From Clostridiales bacterium (GTDB taxonomy: Bacteria > Bacillota > Clostridia > Oscillospirales > Oscillospiraceae), in assembly GCA_004557735.1 (NCBI GenBank), contig SFFV01000019.1, positions 1 to 35,444 on the forward strand: a DNA stretch of 35,444 nucleotides. Reading direction: 5' to 3'. The notes under the pieces are model-generated. The model saw only the letters and a list, made by a program, of their open reading frames with translations. It searched no databases and was not told the DNA's origin. The position numbers and the translations under genes are program-made. This document shows, piece by piece, positions 23,169-30,944 of the stretch. The stretch's first letter is position 1; each line of letters opens with the position of its first letter.

Positions 23169-23880
23169 GCGGGGGCGCCTCCTGCAAATCGTAATTCCGG
23201 GGGCCGAACAGCGCCGTTCCCAGACGGACGATGGTAGCGCCGCAGCGCACGGCTTCTTCGTAGTCACCGCTCATACCCATCGACAGCTCAGCCATTGTTA
23301 CATTATCGTATGTTTTCCGGCGGATGTCAACAAAAAGCTCGTACATTTGTCGGAAATACCAACGATTTTCTTCTCCGGCGCTCACGGCGGGCGGGATGGT
23401 CATCAGTCCCCTCACGCGCAGACCGGGGCAGAGCGCGGCGTGGGCGAGAAGCGCCTCAAGCCCGTCCGGCGAAACACCGCTTTTGGACGCCTCGCCGCCG
23501 ATGTTCACCTCAAGCAGCACATCCTGCACGGCGCCGAGCGACGAAGCGCGGCGCGATATCGCATCCATCAGCTCCGGAGAATCGACCGAATGGATCAGCT
23601 CCACCGCGCCGACGAGATATTTCACCTTGTTTTTCTGCAAATGCCCTATAAAATGGACGCAGCAGGGGGCATAAGCGTTCACGGCGTTTTTGGAAAGAAA
23701 TTCCTGCACGCGGTTTTCCGCGCAGATATCCACCCCGGCGCGGATCGCCTCCTGCACGGCCTCCGGACCGTTCATCTTTGTTGCGGCGAGAAGGCGCACC
23801 TCGCTGCCGGAACGGCCCGCGCTCTCCGCGGCGGCGTTGATCTTCCGCCGGGCGGCGCGCACGTTTTCGGTGATGCTCAT
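23152..23880 (-). CDS. YggS family PLP-binding protein (PLPBP homeostasis protein)
   Basis: 242 residues. Lysine K35 in LLAATKM binds PLP. The conserved GENRVQE-like ENRVQEF, HFIGHLQKNK and the ELSMGMSGDYEEAV plus GxTIVRLGTALFG segments are all present. YggS proteins have a free-standing PLP barrel, balance PLP and amino-acid pools, and have no known main reaction. Position directly before sepF is conserved in Firmicutes and cyanobacteria. GGGAGG precedes the ATG. Confidence 0.94.
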   Translation of the reverse strand: MSITENVRAARRKINAAAESAGRSGSEVRLLAATKMNGPEAVQEAIRAGVDICAENRVQEFLSKNAVNAYAPCCVHFIGHLQKNKVKYLVGAVELIHSVDSPELMDAISRRASSLGAVQDVLLEVNIGGEASKSGVSPDGLEALLAHAALCPGLRVRGLMTIPPAVSAGEENRWYFRQMYELFVDIRRKTYDNVTMAELSMGMSGDYEEAVRCGATIVRLGTALFGPRNYDLQEAPPHGTIG

Positions 23881-23958
23881 ATCTTTCTGTCCTCCCGAAA
23901 AAGTTTAAAAAAGCAGGTCGGTTTCACATGACGCGGCAGGCGCGCGGGCTTCACGCGG

Positions 23959-24939
23959 TCAGTTTTCCGCCGCGGGGTCGAAAAGGACGCTCATACCGCC
24001 GCGCAGCATGGGGGAAACGACGAGCGCGGATCCGCCGCGCCGCGCGAGCACCGCGACCGGAACATATTCCCGCACGGGGCCGGATACGCGGCAGACGATG
24101 TCGCCGTCCTCGCCCGGCAGGATCGCCGACTCCGGCAGGGAGAAGCCCTGCCATTCGGCCAGAAGCACGGTGAGCGTACACTCGCTCAGCGGCAAAACGC
24201 GCTCAAGGTGCGTACCGCAGGAAAAGACCGCCTCTCCGGCGTCCGTTATCCGTACCGCGGCGGCGACGCGCGTCCCGTCCGGCAGAAGAAGCACGGCGCG
24301 GCCGGCGGGGAGACGCGCCGCGGTTTTCTCGTTGAGCGGCGCGGTGAACGTCCAGCCGCCGGACGCGACGGTCATGGCGCCGTCCGCCCCGGCGGAGAAA
24401 AGCCCCGCGCACGGGGCGCGGACGATCGCCGCCTCCGCTCCGGCGGCGACGAGCGCTTCCTCCTCCTGCCGGAGGGCGTTTCCGCCCGTCGCGGCATAAC
24501 CGAGCGAGCGCCGCACCTCCGGCAGAAGCGCGCCGAGCGCGGAAAAGTCCCGCCGGGCGAGCGATCCGGACAGGGAACGCAGCGCCTGCCCGTCCGGCCC
24601 GGGCAGCGTATCGGAGGCAAGCTCCGCGCGCACGCGCAGAAGGAGCGCGGCGCGGAAACGGGCCTCCCCGCTCTCTCCCGCGAGCGCGACCGGCTCCCCG
24701 GCCGCGACGCGCGTCCCCGCCGGCACGAGCGGGACGGGACGCCCCGCCGGCGCGGCGACGGGCGTTTCCCCGCGCCGGACGACGCCCTCGAGCGGCAGCG
24801 TATCCTGCCAGAGCGCGGCGGTACATACCGCCGTCGGCGCTTCCCCGGCGCGGGAGGTGAAAAAGAGCAGAGCATACGCCGTCGCCGCTAGCAGCAGCAC
24901 GATCCCGGGGAACAAAAGCGGCAGCTCCGTGCGCTTCAC
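23959..24939 (-). CDS. HlyD-like membrane-anchored adaptor protein of the division cluster
   Basis: 326 residues. One N-terminal membrane helix (about 8-29, PGIVLLLAATAYALLF) is followed by an extracellular part with two biotinyl-lipoyl-like half-motifs (VPLVPAGTRVAAGEPVA near 68-84 and IVRAPCAGLFS near 170) around a helical hairpin, as in HlyD/MFP adaptors. No ABC transporter or exporter gene is nearby. Proteins of this kind are common just before yggS-sepF in Clostridia; their role is not known, and a wall or division function is suggested only by context. The ATG lies 6 bases after the hfq stop, so the two are probably cotranscribed. Confidence 0.75.
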   Translation of the reverse strand: MKRTELPLLFPGIVLLLAATAYALLFFTSRAGEAPTAVCTAALWQDTLPLEGVVRRGETPVAAPAGRPVPLVPAGTRVAAGEPVALAGESGEARFRAALLLRVRAELASDTLPGPDGQALRSLSGSLARRDFSALGALLPEVRRSLGYAATGGNALRQEEEALVAAGAEAAIVRAPCAGLFSAGADGAMTVASGGWTFTAPLNEKTAARLPAGRAVLLLPDGTRVAAAVRITDAGEAVFSCGTHLERVLPLSECTLTVLLAEWQGFSLPESAILPGEDGDIVCRVSGPVREYVPVAVLARRGGSALVVSPMLRGGMSVLFDPAAEN

Positions 24940-24945
24940 ACGCTT

Positions 24946-25179
24946 TTATGTATTCGCGCCGCCGGTCATATCGACCGACTGCGACGGGACGAGCGTGGAG
25001 ATCGCGTGCTTGTAGATGAGCTGCTGCTTCCCGTCGGTTTCGAGCACGACCGTGAAGCTGTCGAAGCCCCGGACGATGCCGCGCATCTGAAAGCCGTTCA
25101 TAAGAAAGAGCGTCACGCTCTGTCTGTCTTTGCGGGTCTGGTTGAGGAAAAGGTCCTGCAGATTCTGTGTTTTTTGCAT
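24946..25179 (-). CDS. hfq: RNA chaperone Hfq
   Basis: 77 residues starting MQKTQNLQDLF. The Sm1 motif (FLMNGFQMRGIVRGFDSFTVVL) and the Sm2 motif YKHAIST, with the proximal-site K-H, are intact. Hexameric Hfq binds U-rich small RNAs and A-rich mRNA. The start at 25179 is clear from AAGGGAGC upstream and the conserved N-terminus; a longer frame upstream is not coding. miaA directly upstream on the same strand repeats the conserved miaA-hfq order. Confidence 0.96.
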   Translation of the reverse strand: MQKTQNLQDLFLNQTRKDRQSVTLFLMNGFQMRGIVRGFDSFTVVLETDGKQQLIYKHAISTLVPSQSVDMTGGANT

Positions 25180-25196
25180 GATAAAAGCTCCCTTTC

Positions 25197-25244
25197 GCCG
25201 GGGTCTCCGGCTTTGTGATAAGTATTCACACGCTTGGGCGTGTG
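25197..25244 (-). promoter_or_regulatory. hfq leader with two small hairpins
   Basis: Stem GCCGG/CCGGC (25197-25201 with 25207-25211) lies just upstream of the hfq ribosome site, and CACACGC/GCGTGTG (25227-25233 with 25238-25244) lies next to it. They could act in feedback control of hfq translation or in ending miaA transcripts. No clear -35/-10 pair was seen in the 126-base gap. Confidence 0.3.
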
Positions 25245-25306
25245 TCCTCTCATTGTAAAGAGAGCCGGATAAAAAGCCGGTCGAAGCATGTCGGGACGCT
25301 TGCGGT

Positions 25307-26239
25307 TTATGCGCGCAATACGGCGGCGAGAAGATCATCCTCCGTCGGGTACGCCTCCCGCGGCAGCCAGACAAGGCCCTTGTCGCGCCGCAGCCATGTG
25401 AGCTGGCGCTTGGCATAGCGGCAGGATTCGCGCTTGACGGTCTCGACGGCGTCCTCGCGGGAGCATTCCCCGCGGAGCGCCGCGGCGATCTCCTTGTAGC
25501 CGATGGCCTGCATCGCGGTGCAGGAATCCGAAAGCCCGGCGGCGAGCAGACGCTCCACTTCCGCAAAAAGCCCCGCGGCAATCATTTCGTCCACGCGCTG
25601 CCGGATGCGCGCATAGAGCGTTTCCCGGTCGTTCCATGTGAGAGCAAAGCGGCGGGAGGCGTACCGCGGCGGGAGCGCTTTCGTCCTCTCGTCGTGCGCG
25701 GTGATCGTCTCGCCGGTGAGCGTATATACCTCCATTGCCCGCACGAGCCGCTTTTTATCGCCGGGCGCGAGCTTTTCCGCCCGCTCGGGATCGATCAGAC
25801 GCAGCTTTTCCCGGAACGCCGCGCCGCCGAGCGCGTCATATTCCGCGCCGAGCGCTTCGCGCACGCCGGAGTCGCCGGGCGCGGCGGAAAAATCCCGCCC
25901 GGAGAGAAGCGATTCGATATAAAGCCCCGTCCCGCCGACGATGACGGGCGTTTTGCCCTGCGCGAACAGCGCGTCGCAGCACGCCGCCGCGCCCTCGACC
26001 CAGCGGCTGACGCTGTAATCCTCGCCGGGGTCGGCCACGTCGATCATATGGTGGGGGACGCCGCGCATCTCCCCGCGCGTCGGCTTGGCAGAGCCGATGT
26101 CCATGCCGCGGTAGAGCTGCATGGAGTCCGCGCTCACGATCTCCGTGCCGAGAGCAAGCGCAAGGCTCACCCCGAGCGCCGTTTTGCCCGAGGCCGTGGG
26201 CCCTGTGATGACAATGACGGTACGATTGTTTATGGACAA
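25307..26239 (-). CDS. miaA: tRNA dimethylallyltransferase MiaA
   Basis: 310 residues from a TTG start at 26239, chosen because AGAGGTG lies 7 bases upstream and the P-loop follows at the normal place. GPTASGKT (13-20) is the P-loop, DSMQLYRGMDIGSAKPT binds the substrate, and AIGYKEI and CRYAKRQLTWLR are the usual C-terminal motifs. It adds a dimethylallyl group to A37 of tRNAs reading UNN codons; MiaB, encoded at 29506-30930, then thiomethylates that base. The start codon abuts the -35 box of the divergent degV promoter. Confidence 0.96.
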   Translation of the reverse strand: MSINNRTVIVITGPTASGKTALGVSLALALGTEIVSADSMQLYRGMDIGSAKPTRGEMRGVPHHMIDVADPGEDYSVSRWVEGAAACCDALFAQGKTPVIVGGTGLYIESLLSGRDFSAAPGDSGVREALGAEYDALGGAAFREKLRLIDPERAEKLAPGDKKRLVRAMEVYTLTGETITAHDERTKALPPRYASRRFALTWNDRETLYARIRQRVDEMIAAGLFAEVERLLAAGLSDSCTAMQAIGYKEIAAALRGECSREDAVETVKRESCRYAKRQLTWLRRDKGLVWLPREAYPTEDDLLAAVLRA

Positions 26240-26261
26240 ATCGTTACACCTCTGCTATAAT
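26233..26261 (+). promoter_or_regulatory. Promoter of degV, overlapping the miaA start
   Basis: -35 TGGACA (26233-26238), 17-bp spacer, perfect -10 TATAAT (26256-26261). The -35 box includes miaA codon bases, and the miaA ribosome site lies in the spacer. Confidence 0.75.
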
Positions 26262-26317
26262 CCTTAACATCGTGTTAACTCTATGTGAACTAATCGGAAA
26301 AAGGAGCCGTAAAGCCA

Positions 26318-27163
26318 ATGAAGATCCGAATCTCTGCCGACAGCACGTGCGATCTTACGAGCGCTCTGATCGAGCAGTATGACGTAAAAATCGTTCCTCT
26401 TTATATTCTCATGGAGGATAAGGCGCTGCGCGACGGGATCGAGTGTACCCGCGACGACATTTTTGCTTATACGAGCCGCACGGGCAAGCTCTGCGGCACG
26501 GCGGCGGTGTCCATTGCCGACTATCTTGATTTCTTCGGCGAGGAGCTCCGAACCCACGACCAGGTCGTGCATTTTACGATCTCCTCGGATATGTCCGCCT
26601 GCTTCCAGAACGCCTGCGACGCGGCGCAGGAATTTCCGGGGCGCGTGTTTGTCGTGGATTCGCGCAATCTCTCCACCGGCATCGGCCATCTTGTGATCGA
26701 CGGCGCGCTGCTCGCCCGCGAGGGCAGGTCCGGCGAGGAGATCCGGGCGATCCTCGACGAGCGCAAGCAGAAGCTGAACGTCAGCTTCGTGATCGACACG
26801 CTCGAATACCTGCGCAAGGGCGGCCGCTGCTCGGCCGTCGCGGCGCTCGGCGCGAATCTTCTCAAGCTCAAGCCCTGCATCGAGGTGCACGAGGGCAAGA
26901 TGAGCGTTGCGAAAAAATACCGCGGCACGCTCGCCAAAGCGATCGAGAACTATGTGACCGACCGTATCAAGGACCGCGACGATATTGACATGAAGCGCAT
27001 TTTCATCACCGACTCCGGCGTGGATGCGGAGATCGTGGAAAACGTTGAACAGCTCCTGCGCCGGTACGCCGGGTTTGAGGAGATCCACCACACGCTCGCC
27101 GGCAGCACCATCTCCGGCCACTGCGGACCGGGATGCCTCGGCATTCTTTACTATAATAAATAA
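26318..27163 (+). CDS. DegV family fatty-acid-binding protein
   Basis: 281 residues, normal for DegV. It has the N-terminal ISADSTCDLTSALIEQYDV, the mid-part FTISSDMSACFQNA (SSxxSGTxQ-like lipid-binding loop, here SSDMSACFQ), VVDSRNLSTGIGHLV, and EYLRKGGRCS. The HCGPGCLGI end is typical. DegV/FakB proteins hold a fatty acid for the kinase FakA; no fakA is in the window. AAAAGGAG precedes the ATG. It is a single-gene unit inserted on the opposite strand between mutL and miaA. Confidence 0.92.
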   Translation: MKIRISADSTCDLTSALIEQYDVKIVPLYILMEDKALRDGIECTRDDIFAYTSRTGKLCGTAAVSIADYLDFFGEELRTHDQVVHFTISSDMSACFQNACDAAQEFPGRVFVVDSRNLSTGIGHLVIDGALLAREGRSGEEIRAILDERKQKLNVSFVIDTLEYLRKGGRCSAVAALGANLLKLKPCIEVHEGKMSVAKKYRGTLAKAIENYVTDRIKDRDDIDMKRIFITDSGVDAEIVENVEQLLRRYAGFEEIHHTLAGSTISGHCGPGCLGILYYNK

Positions 27164-27173
27164 GCGACTTTTC

Positions 27174-27286
27174 AAAACTCCCCTGTGCAAAGGCCGGCCG
27201 CGGGATTGCCTTTTGCCCGCGCGCCGGACGGCCCCTCCGCCCAAAACCACGGTTTTCCGCCTCCCCTTACACAGGGGAGGTTTTTT
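27174..27286 (+). repeat. Multi-hairpin palindromic element ending in an intrinsic terminator
   Basis: Outer arms CTCCCCTGTG (27178-27187) and CACAGGGGAG (27270-27279) enclose a second stem (27194-27204 with 27216-27227) and a third (AAAACC/GGTTTT, 27243-27256). An alternative local hairpin, CCTCCCC/GGGGAGG (27260-27280), is followed by TTTTTT and would terminate degV. The nested layout is that of a short repetitive palindromic element used as a terminator. The rest of the gap to mutL (27287-27361) holds nothing I recognise. Confidence 0.7.
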
Positions 27287-27361
27287 ATTGTTCGGCTTCC
27301 GGCGGCGCGGAGAGAAGGGACCCGGCGGGGAAAGCGGCTCTCCGCCGGACCGCGGTACGGA

Positions 27362-29371
27362 TCACACGATCCGCCCGAAGCGCTTGTCCAGTTCGGCGCG
27401 GGTGAACACCGTCATCACCGGGCGGCCGTGCGGGCAGTGCGTCACCTCTCCGGCGAGCACCTTTTCCGCGAGAGAGAGCAGCTCCTCCCGCTCCGTGACC
27501 CAGCCGCCCTTGATCGCGGCCTTGCACGCGACCGTGGCGGCAAGACGCTCCCACACGTCCGAGACCGAGAGCGATCTCCCCTCCCGCAGCTTTTCCACCA
27601 GCTCCTCGAGCAGCGGCACGGCGGAGGCGGCGTCGAGCTGCGCGGGCACGGCGCGGATGAGGAACGCGGTATCGCCGAACGCGTCCAGCGCAAACCCGAG
27701 CCGCGCCATGAGCGCGGCGTTTTCTTCGAGCAGCGCCGCGCCGTCCGGATCGGTGTTGAACGGCTGGGGCTCGAGAAGCTCCTGCGGCATGAGCGGCTTT
27801 TCGTTCAGGCGCATTTTGTCAAAGAGAAGGCGCTCGTGCGCGGCGTGCTTATCGATGAGAAGGAGCCTGTCCCCCTGCTCGAGCAGAATGTAAACGTTCA
27901 GCGCCTCGCCGATGTAGCGTACCGGCTCGGCGCGGAAGGCCTCGTCCAGCACCGTCTGCTCCGTCGCGGCTTCCGCCGTCTCCGGGGCGGGAGCATCCTT
28001 TTTGACCGGTGCGGCGGGAACGGCCGGAGAGACCGGCGTTTCGTCCGGCGCGCCCGCGGCGGCGAAAGAGCGCGCCGCGTTCCCGGACGGCATGTCCGGC
28101 GTACAGGCGCGCGCCGGCGCGGCGACGCGCTCCGGGGAGACGGCTTTCGGCGCGGCGGGGGAAGCCGCGCGGTAGGGCGCGCTGTCGCGCACCGGAGAGG
28201 CGGCCGTCCGGCGGGAGGGAGAGGCGGCGTATGCCTGCCGGAACGCGCCGGCGTCCATCGTGCGGAAGAAGTCCTTGCGCGGCACGCTCGCGGCGGCCGG
28301 AGCGGGACGGGCCGGGGAAGAAACCGGCGCGGCGCTCTTCGGTTCCGGGGCAAAAGGCGCGTTCGACATCGTCTGCGGCGCGCTCTTCTGGCCGAGCGCG
28401 GCGAGCGTGCCGTAATAAACGCCGTCAAAAACGGGCTTCTCTTTTGCGAACTTTACTTCCGCCTTCGTCGGATGGACGTTCACGTCCACAAGACCGTTGG
28501 GCAGCGTGATATAGAGCACGCACCCGGGGAACTTGCCGACCATGGCGGTGTTTTTGTATGCCTGTTCGAGCGCGGCCTGCAAAGCGCGCGAGCGGATCGG
28601 ACGGCCGTTGCAGAAGAAATACTGCGCGCCGCGGTTGCCGCGGCAGCAGCCGGGCGCGGAAACGAAGCCCCGAACGGCGACGCCGTCGCTTTCGGTCTCC
28701 ACCGGGAGAAGCCCTGCCGCGGCGTCGCGCCCGAGCAGGGCGTATACGGCGGATTTTGCCGTGCCGTCGCCGGGGGAGAAAAATTCCTCCTGCCCGTCGC
28801 GCAGACAGCGGAAGCTCACATCCGGACGGCCGAGCGCCGTTCGCAGCGCGCTCTGCACGCACGCGGCGCCCTCGCTCCGGTCCGTGCCGAGGAACTTCTG
28901 CCGCGCGGGGGTGTTGTAAAAAAGATCGCGCACGGTGATCGTCGTTCCCTCCGGGCAGCCGGTCTCCTCCATGGAGACGATCTCCCCGGCCTCCGCCTCC
29001 ACGCGCACGCCCATGGCCGCGCCGCGGCGGCGCGTTGTGAGCGTGATGCGAGAAACGGCGCTGATCGCCGCGAGAGCTTCGCCGCGAAAGCCGAGCGTGC
29101 CGATGGCCTCCAGCCCGCGCTCGTCCGAGAGCTTGCTCGTCGCGTGGCGCAGAAAGCATATGCCCGCGTCCTCCGGCGCCATGCCGACGCCGTCGTCTGT
29201 GACGCGGATATAGTCCCGCCCTCCGGCGCGGAGCTCGAGCACGACGGTGCGCGCTCCCGCGTCCACCGCGTTTTCCAGAAGCTCCTTGACCGCCGAGGCG
29301 GGGCGCTCAACGACCTCGCCCGCGGCAATGAGATCGGCGACGTGCGGCGAAAGGACGTGGATGACCGGCAT
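27362..29371 (-). CDS. mutL: DNA mismatch repair endonuclease MutL
   Basis: 669 residues. The N-terminal GHKL ATPase has ELLENAVDAGA, DDGVGM, RHATSKL and TLGFRGEAL. A Pro/Ala-rich linker (about 335-485) follows. The C-terminal dimer/endonuclease domain carries IDKHAAHERLLFDK, where the usual DQHAxxExxxxE metal motif reads DKHA and the final E is D, then ACKAAIK and CPHGRP. MutL is recruited by MutS and nicks the strand under control of the sliding clamp. GGAGGTG precedes the ATG; a TATAAT -10 box lies at 29416-29421 on the minus strand. It is divergent from miaB and not downstream of mutS. Confidence 0.96.
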   Translation of the reverse strand: MPVIHVLSPHVADLIAAGEVVERPASAVKELLENAVDAGARTVVLELRAGGRDYIRVTDDGVGMAPEDAGICFLRHATSKLSDERGLEAIGTLGFRGEALAAISAVSRITLTTRRRGAAMGVRVEAEAGEIVSMEETGCPEGTTITVRDLFYNTPARQKFLGTDRSEGAACVQSALRTALGRPDVSFRCLRDGQEEFFSPGDGTAKSAVYALLGRDAAAGLLPVETESDGVAVRGFVSAPGCCRGNRGAQYFFCNGRPIRSRALQAALEQAYKNTAMVGKFPGCVLYITLPNGLVDVNVHPTKAEVKFAKEKPVFDGVYYGTLAALGQKSAPQTMSNAPFAPEPKSAAPVSSPARPAPAAASVPRKDFFRTMDAGAFRQAYAASPSRRTAASPVRDSAPYRAASPAAPKAVSPERVAAPARACTPDMPSGNAARSFAAAGAPDETPVSPAVPAAPVKKDAPAPETAEAATEQTVLDEAFRAEPVRYIGEALNVYILLEQGDRLLLIDKHAAHERLLFDKMRLNEKPLMPQELLEPQPFNTDPDGAALLEENAALMARLGFALDAFGDTAFLIRAVPAQLDAASAVPLLEELVEKLREGRSLSVSDVWERLAATVACKAAIKGGWVTEREELLSLAEKVLAGEVTHCPHGRPVMTVFTRAELDKRFGRIV

Positions 29372-29432
29372 GATATACGCACCTCCAAAACGGGGATCGA
29401 TAATTATTCCCTCTGATTATAAAGCAAAGACG

Positions 29433-29461
29433 TTGCGGAATCCAGAGCAAAATGTTAAAAT
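29433..29461 (+). promoter_or_regulatory. Promoter of miaB-mutS
   Basis: -35 TTGCGG (29433-29438), 17-bp spacer, -10 TAAAAT (29456-29461). Transcription would begin near 29468, after the ATG at 29452, which supports the miaB start at 29506. Confidence 0.5.
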
Positions 29462-29505
29462 ACTCTATTATCGGCAAAGGAAACACGGAAAGGAAACTGC
29501 AAACC

Positions 29506-30930
29506 ATGCCCTACGAGAGAACCGAGGTCTCCGCGCAGGAGATCGAACGGCAGAAAGAGATATGCGCGCGCGTCCGCTCCGCCCTCGGCGGGAGCGAGCG
29601 CTTTGCCATGGTAGACACCTACGGCTGCCAGCAGAACGAGTCCGACAGCGAGGTGCTGCGCGGTTATCTCCGCAGCATGGGCTATACGATGACCGACGAC
29701 GAGGACAAGGCGGACGTCATCGCCGTGAACACCTGCGCCGTGCGCGAGCACGCGACGATGCGCGTGTTCGGCAACGTCGGCGCGCTCACGCATTTAAAGC
29801 GCGTCCATCCCGAGCGCATTGTCATCCTCTGCGGCTGTATGGCGCAGAGCGCGGAGATCCGCGAGCAGGTGAAAAAGTCGTACCGCATGGTCGATCTCTG
29901 CTTCGGCCCGCACGAGCTCTGGCGCTTTCCGGAGCTGTTTGAGAGAACGCTGCAGGTCCACGGCCTCTCCGGGGCCAGGGGCCGCGTGTTCGACGCCGAG
30001 AGCGCCGAGTCGGTCGCCGAAGGCCTCCCCCGCGAGCGCGACGGCAGCGTGAAGGCGTGGCTCTCCATTATGAACGGGTGCAACAACTTCTGCTCGTACT
30101 GCATCGTTCCCTATGTGCGCGGGCGCGAGCGCTCCCGCCGGAGCGGGGACGTCGTGCGCGAGGCGGAGAGCCTCGTCGCCGCCGGGTATAAGGACATTAC
30201 GCTCCTCGGCCAGAACGTGAACTCCTATGGCCGGGGGCTGGACGAGGACGTGGATTTCGCCGGGCTCCTGCGCAAGATCAACGCCATTCCGGGCGATTTC
30301 CGCATCCGGTTTATGACGAGCCATCCCAAGGACGCGACCGAGCGCCTCTTCGCGGCCATGGCGGAGTGCGAAAAGTGCGCGCCCCATATCCATCTGCCCG
30401 TGCAGTCCGGCAGCGACCGGATCCTGCGCGCCATGAACCGCGGCTACACGGCGGAAAAGTATCTCGCGCAGGTCGATCTCGCGCGGAAATACATTCCGAA
30501 CCTCGTTCTCACGACCGACGTGATCGTCGGCTTCCCGGGCGAGACGGAGGAGGACTTCCTCGATACGCTCGCGCTCACGGAAAAGGTGCGCTTTGACTCG
30601 ATGTTCACGTTCATCTATTCCCGCCGCCCGGGCACCCCGGCGGCGAAGATCGAGGATACGACGCCGCGCGCCGTCATCCAGAACCGGTTCGACCGGCTCG
30701 TGGAGAGCGCCGGGCGCGTCTCCGCCGAGCTTCACCGCGCGCAGGAGGGGAAAACCTTCCGCGTGCTCATTGACGGCACGGCGAAAAACGGCGGCTATAC
30801 GCTCTCCGCCCGCACCGCCGGAGGACGGCTCGTCCACCTGCGCGGGGACGAATCGCTCATCGGCTCGTGGGCGAACGCGCGTATCGTTTCGAGCAATACG
30901 TTCGCGCTCTTCGGCGAGATCACGGAGTAA
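29506..30930 (+). CDS. miaB: tRNA-2-methylthio-N6-dimethylallyladenosine synthase MiaB
   Basis: 474 residues from the ATG at 29506, which has AAAGGAAA upstream; an ATG at 29452 precedes the likely transcription start. The N-terminal UPF0004 domain has its three cluster cysteines at C41 (TYGCQQN), C77 (NTCAVRE) and C111 (CGCMAQ). The radical-SAM motif CNNFCSYC gives C192, C196 and C199, followed by PYVRGRERSR. A TRAM domain ends the protein. It adds the methylthio group to the MiaA-modified A37 of tRNA. mutS follows 14 bases later. Confidence 0.96.
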   Translation: MPYERTEVSAQEIERQKEICARVRSALGGSERFAMVDTYGCQQNESDSEVLRGYLRSMGYTMTDDEDKADVIAVNTCAVREHATMRVFGNVGALTHLKRVHPERIVILCGCMAQSAEIREQVKKSYRMVDLCFGPHELWRFPELFERTLQVHGLSGARGRVFDAESAESVAEGLPRERDGSVKAWLSIMNGCNNFCSYCIVPYVRGRERSRRSGDVVREAESLVAAGYKDITLLGQNVNSYGRGLDEDVDFAGLLRKINAIPGDFRIRFMTSHPKDATERLFAAMAECEKCAPHIHLPVQSGSDRILRAMNRGYTAEKYLAQVDLARKYIPNLVLTTDVIVGFPGETEEDFLDTLALTEKVRFDSMFTFIYSRRPGTPAAKIEDTTPRAVIQNRFDRLVESAGRVSAELHRAQEGKTFRVLIDGTAKNGGYTLSARTAGGRLVHLRGDESLIGSWANARIVSSNTFALFGEITE

Positions 30931-30944
30931 AGGGGAGAAAGACA

